A DNA stretch of 64,000 nucleotides from Cohnella algarum. GTDB taxonomy: Bacteria > Bacillota > Bacilli > Paenibacillales > Paenibacillaceae. A program made the position numbers and the translations under genes. Shown piece after piece: positions 58,309-64,000 of the stretch. The stretch is taken from positions 1,173,001 through 1,237,000 of the forward strand of contig NZ_JAFHKM010000002.1 in assembly GCF_016937515.1 (NCBI RefSeq). The letters are read 5' to 3'. Position 1 is the first letter of the stretch. Every line of letters starts with the position of its first letter. The notes under the pieces were generated by a model. The model saw only the letters and a program-made list of their open reading frames with translations, was not told the DNA's origin and ran no database searches.

Positions 58309-59169
58309 TCAGGCAAACTTGCCGTTGCGATAATCCTCGTACGCCTGAACGATCTCCTCTTGCGTGTTCATGACGAACGGGCCGCGGGCGACGACCGGCT
58401 CGCGAATCGGCTGGCCGGCATAGAGCAGCGCGCGGAGCTTCGTCTCGGCCGTCAGCCGGATCTCGCTCGCCGCATGGCCCTCGGCCGATTCGAGGAACAG
58501 CACGTCGCGCGCCTCTCCCTTCGCGTCCCCGCTGCCAAAACGTCCTTCCCCTTCCAGCACGAACAAAAACCCGTTGTACGAACCGGGAAGCTCCTGCTTG
58601 ACCGACGCTCCCGGCTCCAGCGTAAATTCGGCCATCGTGACGGGCACGATGTTGGCCGTGGTCGCCACGGCCTCGCCGGACGAACCGGAAAAGACCCGGA
58701 TCGTCGCTCCCGGTTCGGAGCGGACCGGCATGTCGGCGGCGCGCAAATTTTGATACCGCGGCTCGGTCATTTTGTGCGAGCGGGGCAAATTGACCCACAG
58801 CTGAAGCGAATGAACCGTTTCCCCCGGCGCCGGGTCCTCCTTATGGATAACCCCGCGTCCGGCCGTCATCCACTGGGCGTCCCCCGGCAGCAAATAATCG
58901 ACCTCGTTCGTTTTGGTGTCGAAATGCTCCAGCCTTCCTTCCATGACATAGGTGACCGTCTCGATTCCCCGGTGAGGGTGGAGGTCGAAGGAGTCGCGCT
59001 GAAACCAGTCCTCCGCCAAAAACAAAAACGGATCGTGCTCCTCCCACAGGCCCGGCTCCAAAATATAGCTGTTCCGATGCCCCGGACCGACCTGCCGAAT
59101 GCCGGCATGCCGAACCCGGCGGATGCCGCGTGCGTAGACATTTGCTTGTTGCTCGTGCTTTTGTGCCAT
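58309..59169 (-). CDS. pirin family protein (bicupin)
   Basis: A 286-residue cytosolic iron-binding bicupin. The N-terminal domain carries FDLHPHRGIETVTYVMEGRLEHFDT with the expected His-x-His and downstream Glu ligands, and GDAQWMTAGRGVIHKE. The C-terminal cupin has QELPGSYNGFLFVLEGEG. Some pirins are quercetin 2,3-dioxygenases; activity is not predictable from sequence. It is a single gene with a long downstream gap. Confidence 0.93.
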   Translation of the reverse strand: MAQKHEQQANVYARGIRRVRHAGIRQVGPGHRNSYILEPGLWEEHDPFLFLAEDWFQRDSFDLHPHRGIETVTYVMEGRLEHFDTKTNEVDYLLPGDAQWMTAGRGVIHKEDPAPGETVHSLQLWVNLPRSHKMTEPRYQNLRAADMPVRSEPGATIRVFSGSSGEAVATTANIVPVTMAEFTLEPGASVKQELPGSYNGFLFVLEGEGRFGSGDAKGEARDVLFLESAEGHAASEIRLTAETKLRALLYAGQPIREPVVARGPFVMNTQEEIVQAYEDYRNGKFA

Positions 59170-59317
59170 TTTGCGCCCTCCTCGGTCGAACGGATTGCTT
59201 TTTTTAAAGTATACACCGATTACTTATAATTTTAAAGTAACTATAGAAATTTATCCGCATTATGAACTGGAGGGAGGTTTTGGCGCGATGGTACGAGTAG
59301 CGGCAATATGGATGCGC

Positions 59318-59550
59318 GGTGGGCTGTTTGGGAGGTTAAACAGATGGCGGTAGCTTGCGGGTGCGCCACGGGCTGTTAAGGGAGGTTTATGCGAGGGGCG
59401 GCTTGCTTGGACTAGTGCGGGCTTCTTGGCGGACACGCGAAGGCGGTAGTTTGTTGAACCTAGACCGGATTCTTGGCAGGTTATGCGAGGGCGGCAGCTT
59501 GTTGGGACTTGAACGTGCTTCTTGGCAAGTTTGCGCGGGACCGTCTAAGC
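59318..59550. repeat. degenerate 47-50-nt repeats preceding element C
   Basis: GGCTGTTxxGGGAGGTT occurs near 59322 and 59368; (G)CTTCTTGGC or ATTCTTGGC with downstream GCGA(A/G)GGCGG occurs near 59421, 59469 and 59518. The spacing is 47-50 nt, with many substitutions. The pirin-epimerase gap (59170-59982) contains this array and element C and no credible gene. Confidence 0.6.
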
Positions 59551-59553
59551 TTT

Positions 59554-59738
59554 CGTTGGATTTTGTCCAATCAAAAACGGCTTTTTCGCGATACTCGCCG
59601 GCTCCGTTGGATTTTGTCCAATCTGGCGAGGCTTTTTCGGAGATTTCGTCCGAACATCAATTTCCTCGTTGGATAAAATCCATTCTAGACCGAGGTTTCC
59701 CCGTTTCCCGCCCCGGCGGTTGGACAAAATCCAACATA
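59554..59738. repeat. dispersed four-palindrome element, copy C
   Basis: TTGGATTTTGTCCAATC at 59556, TTGGATTTTGTCCAATC at 59607, TTGGATAAAATCCAT at 59669 and TTGGACAAAATCCAAC at 59720: steps of 51, 62 and 51 nt, as in copies A and B. Between motifs it is closer to A (CGGCTTTTTCG, ACTCGCC) than to B. Confidence 0.9.
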
Positions 59739-59982
59739 GGCTCCTTCCGCTTGCGCCGATCTCTTCACCGTCTCGCAATTGGAATTGCATTGCACGCAGC
59801 TTCCACGAGTGGCACGAGCCAGAAACCGCACATCCCGCTAGGCCCACGGGCCGCAAGCCGCACGGCCGCTAGGCGCACCGCGCGCGGCTTCGACGCGCGG
59901 TGCGGCGTTGCCGAACCCAGTCTTCGCTTCGTCCCGGCGAAGAGTCTCGATCGTCAAAACGGCCGCTTATGACGCAAGCCGG

Positions 59983-60972
59983 TCAGCCGATGACGTACAG
60001 CCGGCTCGTTTCCTCCCACAGCTCGCCCGGCTCAAGGCCGATCAGCCCGATCTCCTCGGCCGGCAGGTCCACGTTCGGCGCGTTGACCAGGTTCACCTGC
60101 GGCTCGGGACAGAAAAATCCGCCCTCCGCGCCGTTGTTCCAGATCATCCACATTTTGTACGCGGTGCCGACGTCGTACACGAGCTTGACGCCGATGCGCG
60201 TGTCCGTCAGCTCCATCCGGTTGCGGCCGCCCTGCGGGCTCGCGGTGTAATGATTGTCCATCGGCTCGAAGAACGGCGATTGCCCTTCCTTGATCCGCGC
60301 CTCGGCCTCAGTCAACGGCTGGAATTTGCCGGTCGGCAGCATTCGCTCGTCCATTTCCCAGCGTTCGCCGATCGTCGCTTTGAACCGCATGTCTTCATTC
60401 GCGCTCCCCGGCGCGAACGGCGCGTTGACGGCGGTATGGAACGCCAGCAGGCACGGCATGCGCTCCGTCCCATCGTTGCGAATCCATACCCGCTGGCGCA
60501 GTCCCTCCTCCGACAGCCCGTACTCCAGCTTGATCGTGAACGCGAACGGCAAAAAAGCGTAAATCGCGTGCGAGGCGTCTACTTTGAGCGCGAGGACGAC
60601 TCGGCTTTCGTTATCTTCTGCGCGAACGCTCTCGACGTTCCAGGCCGCCGTATGCAAGAAGCCGTGCAGATGGTTGCCCCGGGCGGGCTCGTTGACCGGA
60701 AATTCGAGCAGCTTGCCGTTCCACGGAAACCTGCCCCCGTCGTAACGGTTCGGCGGAAACAGCACCGGTATGCCGTGAACGCCCGGATTGGCCCGGAACG
60801 CTTCCATCCCGTCCTCTCCCGGCTCCCGCAAAAAGGCGTATCCTTTCTCCGTATCGCGAAAGGCGATCAGATTCGCCCCGATCCCCGGCAGCACCGCCGC
60901 TTCGTAAGGTCCCGACCGCAGCCATACCGCCGGCTCGCCGCAATATACGCCCTCGAATGCTTCATTCGCCAT
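59983..60972 (-). CDS. aldose 1-epimerase family protein
   Basis: A cytosolic galactose-mutarotase-fold protein of about 329 residues. Characteristic parts are VLPGIGANLIAF, GIPVLFPPNRYDGGRF, NHLHGFLHTAAWNVE (catalytic His region), LLAFHTAVNAPF and the C-terminal PEPQVNLVNAP. It interconverts the anomers of an aldose; the exact sugar is not readable. ATG at MANEAFEG or TTG two codons earlier are both compatible with GGGAGG. It is monocistronic and not near the sugar operon. Confidence 0.92.
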   Translation of the reverse strand: MANEAFEGVYCGEPAVWLRSGPYEAAVLPGIGANLIAFRDTEKGYAFLREPGEDGMEAFRANPGVHGIPVLFPPNRYDGGRFPWNGKLLEFPVNEPARGNHLHGFLHTAAWNVESVRAEDNESRVVLALKVDASHAIYAFLPFAFTIKLEYGLSEEGLRQRVWIRNDGTERMPCLLAFHTAVNAPFAPGSANEDMRFKATIGERWEMDERMLPTGKFQPLTEAEARIKEGQSPFFEPMDNHYTASPQGGRNRMELTDTRIGVKLVYDVGTAYKMWMIWNNGAEGGFFCPEPQVNLVNAPNVDLPAEEIGLIGLEPGELWEETSRLYVIG

Positions 60973-61199
60973 ATCCAAAACGTCCTCCCGTCAACTCATG
61001 TGCTTGTACGTACATCTTCACCTTAAGATAGCACATTTGCCGCAAAAAGAGGAGATTTCGAAGCAAAGATAACCCCGCCCCGGAAGGGGCAATCCAGACA
61101 GAAGAAGATCCAGAAAATAAAGCGGGCCGAGCGGATGCAAGCCCGGCCGTCCGTACCGGTTCGGCGAAAAGTTAACGGAGCCGCCATCCGCAAAAGCCT

Positions 61200-61245
61200 T
61201 TGACAATGCGTGAGCGACGAGGTAACTTAAATGTTAGTCAGCTAA
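61200..61245 (+). promoter_or_regulatory. sigma-A promoter and MarR-type operator of the ABC exporter operon
   Basis: TTGACA, 17 nt, TAACTT, followed by TTAG-TCAG-CTAA (61234-61245), a perfect 4+4 inverted repeat inside a longer AT-rich imperfect palindrome (CTTAAAT...ATTTTAAG). The repeat covers the predicted transcription start, as expected for autorepression by the MarR protein encoded next. Confidence 0.6.
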
Positions 61246-61267
61246 TTATTTTAAGGGGTCGATATCG

Positions 61268-61714
61268 ATGCTTCCGCCTTCCGAGCCACTTTCCCGTTTA
61301 ATGCGCCATGCGCTCAAACGCCACCGCGATCTGGTCGACCGGCTGATCGCCCCTTACGACGTCTATCCGGGCCAGCCGCCGCTGCTGATGCAATTGTCCC
61401 GCGAGGACGGGCAAAGCCAGCGGGAGCTGGCGGGGAAAATGAGGGTCGCGCCCGCCACGCTCAACGTCATGATCGGACGAATGGAAAAAGCGGGCCACCT
61501 GCGGCGCGAATCCGACGACCGGGACCAGCGGGTGTCGCGCGTTTTTTTGACCGACAAGGGGCGGGCGGCCGCCCAAGCGGTGCAGGAAGCGCTGCAAACG
61601 GTGGAAACCCGGGCCTTTCGGGGCTTTTTGCCGGAGGAGCTGCTGCTGTTGCGCCGGTTCGTGCTGCATATGCAGGCCAATTTGGATGATGAAAATTCAT
61701 TAGCCAACGAATGA
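61268..61714 (+). CDS. MarR-family repressor of the ABC exporter operon
   Basis: A 148-residue winged-helix regulator with PPLLMQLSREDGQSQRELAGKMRVAPATLNVMIGRMEKAGHLRR and wing ESDDRDQRVSRVFLTDKG. It is the first gene of an operon with two ABC exporter half-transporters, 16 nt apart, the usual layout for drug- or lipid-responsive exporters. AAGGGG precedes the ATG. A palindrome over the predicted start site suggests autoregulation. Confidence 0.92.
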   Translation: MLPPSEPLSRLMRHALKRHRDLVDRLIAPYDVYPGQPPLLMQLSREDGQSQRELAGKMRVAPATLNVMIGRMEKAGHLRRESDDRDQRVSRVFLTDKGRAAAQAVQEALQTVETRAFRGFLPEELLLLRRFVLHMQANLDDENSLANE

Positions 61715-61730
61715 TTGAGGTGCCTTTTTC

Positions 61731-63533
61731 ATGAAATGGATGTTTTCCTATTTGAAGCCTTACCGCGCGGCCGTCGTTCTCGCTCCGCTGCTGATGATTC
61801 TCGAGGTTTGCATGGACCTGATGCAGCCGCGGCTGATGGCCGGCATCGTCAATGACGGCATCCTCAAGGGGAACCTCGAGCACGTATGGCAAACCGGCGG
61901 CTGGATGCTCGCGGCCGCGGCCGCCGGCCTGATCGGAGGGGCAGGCTGCACCTACTATTCCGTTCGGGCGTCCATGGGATTCGCGACCGACTTGAGAGAC
62001 GCGCTGTTTCAAAAATCGCAGACATTTACGTTCCGCAATCTCGACCGGTTTACGTCGGGCTCGCTCATTACCCGGTTGACCGGCGACGTCGTGCAGGTTC
62101 AAAACCTCGTCCAGATCATTTTGCGGATGCTGATCCGAAGCCTGTTTCTTTTCCTCGGCAGCATCGTCATGGCGCTCGCGATCAGTCCGAGCCTATCGCT
62201 GCTGCTCGCCGCCGCCGTTCCCGTGCTCTTTGCGTTTTTGTACGTGCTGCTGCGGCTGTCCGTACCGTTATACCGCGACGTGCAGAAGAAGCTGGACCGC
62301 GTCAACACCGTGCTTCAGGAAAATCTGGCGGGCATTCGCGTCGTCAAAGCGTTCGTGCGTGAGCGGTTCGAAAATTCGCGGTTCCGCAAGGCCAACGAGG
62401 AACACTACGGCATGTCGGTCCGCGCGGGCCGGCTGCTCGCCGTGAACATGCCGTTCATGACGCTTGCGCTCAATTTGTGCATCGTCGCGGCGCTCTGGCT
62501 GGGCGGGGCCCAGACGTGGGAGGGCGGCCTTGAGGTCGGCAGCCTGGCGGCGTTTTTGACGTATACGACGCAGGCGCTCATGTCGATGCTGTCGCTCGGC
62601 AATACGCTCGTGAACATTTCGCGCGCCAAAGCGTCCGCCGAGCGGATCGACGAAGTGCTGCGCACCGTGCCGGACATGGCCGAGCCGGAGGCGGACCGTT
62701 CCCGGAGCGCCGAATCTGAGGAAAAAGCCGGCGCGGCGGCTTCCCCGGTTTCGAACGGCCCCCGGCCGATCCGGGTCGCGCCGGGCCGCATCGAATTCGA
62801 CAACGTCGTCTTCCGCTACCAAGCTTCCGAAGGGGAGCCCGAGCTGCAAGGCATTTGCCTGACGATCGAGCCGGGGCAAACGGTCGGCATTCTCGGCTCG
62901 ACCGGCTCCGGCAAGTCGACGCTCGTCAGCCTGCTTCCGCGGCTGTACGATCCGACCGAGGGCCGCGTGCTCATCGGCGGCGTCGACGTGCGCGACATTC
63001 CGTCGGACCGGCTGCGCCAAGAGGTCGGCATCGTCCTGCAGCAGGCGATTTTGTTCAGCGGCACGATTCGGGACAACATCCGGTTCGGCCGGCCCGACGC
63101 CGCGCAGGAAGAAGTCGAGGCGGCCGCCCGGGCGGCGGAGGCGCATGACTTCATTTGCTCGTTTCCGGAAGGCTACGATACCGTCATCGGGCAGAAGGGC
63201 GTCAACCTGTCCGGCGGGCAGAAGCAGCGCATTTCCATTGCGCGGGCGCTCCTCGCCGAGCCGGGCATTCTCATTTTGGACGACAGCACGAGCGCCGTCG
63301 ACCTCGCCACGGAAGCCCGGATCCGGCGGGCGCTGTCCGAACGCCTTCGGGGCTGCACCCGGCTCATCATCGCGCAGCGGGTCACATCGGTAATGGAAGC
63401 CGATAAAATCGTCGTGCTGGAGGACGGGAAAATCGCGGCCGAAGGCACGCACGAGCAACTGCTCGCCGGCAGCGCGATCTACCGCGACATTTACGAATCC
63501 CAGACGGGCAAGGAGGCGATCCGCCATGCTTAA
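61731..63533 (+). CDS. ABC exporter half-transporter 1 (fused TMD-NBD)
   Basis: A 600-residue membrane protein. Six TM helices in residues 1-320 are followed by a nucleotide-binding domain with Walker A GILGSTGSGKSTL, Q-loop QEVGIVLQQAILFSGTIRDN, signature VNLSGGQKQRISIARALL and Walker B ILILDDSTSAVD. The residue after the Walker B Asp is Asp-Ser rather than the usual catalytic Glu, so this is probably the degenerate site of a heterodimer with the next gene (YfiB/YfiC or LmrCD type). Its end overlaps the next start by 8 nt. Confidence 0.94.
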   Translation: MKWMFSYLKPYRAAVVLAPLLMILEVCMDLMQPRLMAGIVNDGILKGNLEHVWQTGGWMLAAAAAGLIGGAGCTYYSVRASMGFATDLRDALFQKSQTFTFRNLDRFTSGSLITRLTGDVVQVQNLVQIILRMLIRSLFLFLGSIVMALAISPSLSLLLAAAVPVLFAFLYVLLRLSVPLYRDVQKKLDRVNTVLQENLAGIRVVKAFVRERFENSRFRKANEEHYGMSVRAGRLLAVNMPFMTLALNLCIVAALWLGGAQTWEGGLEVGSLAAFLTYTTQALMSMLSLGNTLVNISRAKASAERIDEVLRTVPDMAEPEADRSRSAESEEKAGAAASPVSNGPRPIRVAPGRIEFDNVVFRYQASEGEPELQGICLTIEPGQTVGILGSTGSGKSTLVSLLPRLYDPTEGRVLIGGVDVRDIPSDRLRQEVGIVLQQAILFSGTIRDNIRFGRPDAAQEEVEAAARAAEAHDFICSFPEGYDTVIGQKGVNLSGGQKQRISIARALLAEPGILILDDSTSAVDLATEARIRRALSERLRGCTRLIIAQRVTSVMEADKIVVLEDGKIAAEGTHEQLLAGSAIYRDIYESQTGKEAIRHA

Positions 63534-64000
63534 CCCGAACGCGAGGCCTCCGCGCGGGATGCCGGTCGCCAAGGAGCGCGCCCGCCATACGACGGCGACG
63601 TTAAAAAGAATATGGGACTACCTGAGCCGGAGCCGCTACGGTCTCGTCGCCGTCGTTCTGCTCGCGATCGCCGGAACCGGGGCCGGGCTCGCCGCCCCCT
63701 ACCTGCTCGGCACGGCGATCGACCGGTTTATTTTGGAACGCGACCGCGAGGGGCTGCTTCGATTGTGCATGATTTTGGCGTCCATTTATGTTTTCAACGG
63801 GGTGGCCGGCTGGCTGCAGGCCCATTTGATGGCGGGAATTTCCCAGCGGACGGTCCGCAGCCTGCGCGACGATCTGTTCGCCCGCCTGCAGAAGCTGCCG
63901 GTCCGTTTTTTCGATCGGACCCCGCTGGGCGACTTGATGAGCCGGGCGACCAACGATATCGAAAACGTTTCGACGACGCTCAACCAAAGTTTTATCCAAA
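63526..64000 (+). CDS. ABC exporter half-transporter 2 (3' end cut by window edge)
   Basis: The first 158 residues are visible: a cytoplasmic N-terminus, TM1 (YGLVAVVLLAIAGTGAGLAAPYLLGTAI), TM2 (LLRLCMILASIYVFNGVAGWLQ) and the coupling-helix region SLRDDLFARLQKLPVRFFDRTPLGDLMSRATNDIE. The nucleotide-binding domain lies outside the window. AAGGAGG precedes the ATG, which overlaps the previous gene. It is the likely partner of half-transporter 1 in a heterodimeric exporter. Confidence 0.92.
   Translation, partial: MLNPNARPPRGMPVAKERARHTTATLKRIWDYLSRSRYGLVAVVLLAIAGTGAGLAAPYLLGTAIDRFILERDREGLLRLCMILASIYVFNGVAGWLQAHLMAGISQRTVRSLRDDLFARLQKLPVRFFDRTPLGDLMSRATNDIENVSTTLNQSFIQ

Overview
The window is a GC-rich (roughly 60% by eye) chromosomal segment of an endospore-forming Firmicute, most likely Paenibacillaceae (Cohnella/Paenibacillus type). 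The evidence is spoIIR, the gene order prfA-prmC-spoIIR-ywlC-mntP-ywlE-rpiB-ywlG-glyA known from the Bacillus subtilis ywl region, YesM/YesN-type two-component genes inside a sugar ABC operon, strong AGGAGG ribosome sites and an LTA-synthase-like gene. There are no rRNA or tRNA genes, insertion sequences, phage genes or CRISPR arrays.

Layout. 1-8.3 kb: the ywl housekeeping block on the minus strand (translation termination, sporulation signalling, tRNA t6A synthesis, Mn efflux, protein-arginine phosphatase, pentose phosphate, one-carbon metabolism). 8.5-11.4 kb: a stalk-domain exported protein and ychF. 11.7-20.8 kb: a minus-strand sugar operon in the order permease, permease, sensor kinase, response regulator, binding protein, GH78 alpha-L-rhamnosidase. 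21.1-24.8 kb: a plus-strand ECF sigma factor, translationally coupled to a membrane-anchored protein with a substrate-binding-protein ectodomain and to a second binding-protein lipoprotein; there is no transporter. 25.7-31.1 kb: a heme/molybdopterin oxidoreductase, a lipoprotein, trxA, an Rrf2 regulator, and a LysR/YeiH pair. 31.1-37.6 kb: the ATP-grasp/alpha-E/transglutaminase triad, ccdC, a HAD phosphatase, a metallophosphoesterase and a binding-protein remnant. 38.1-48.1 kb: two terminal-oxidase operons, a CyoABCD quinol oxidase and a ba3-type CuA oxidase whose promoter carries a perfect FNR/CRP-type box. 48.3-64 kb: a cupin, HxlR, an LTA-synthase homologue, thrC, an Rrf2 regulator, purT, a DUF1540 protein, an HTH/DUF2087/GIY-YIG fusion, a pirin, an aldose epimerase and a MarR/ABC-exporter operon that runs off the right edge.

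Intergenic space is unusually rich in short-period repeats. There are two tandem arrays with exactly 52-nt units (24.9-25.5 and 51.9-52.7 kb), arrays of about 46-50 nt (6.7, 11.6 and 59.4 kb), and three copies of a dispersed element of about 180 bp (9.8, 35.5 and 59.6 kb). The element has four TTGGA/TCCAA palindromes at an invariant 51-62-51 nt spacing.

Three otherwise sound genes (prfA, the alpha-E gene and the DUF4097 gene) each carry a -1 nt frameshift in a C/G homopolymer. This points to sequence error rather than gene decay.
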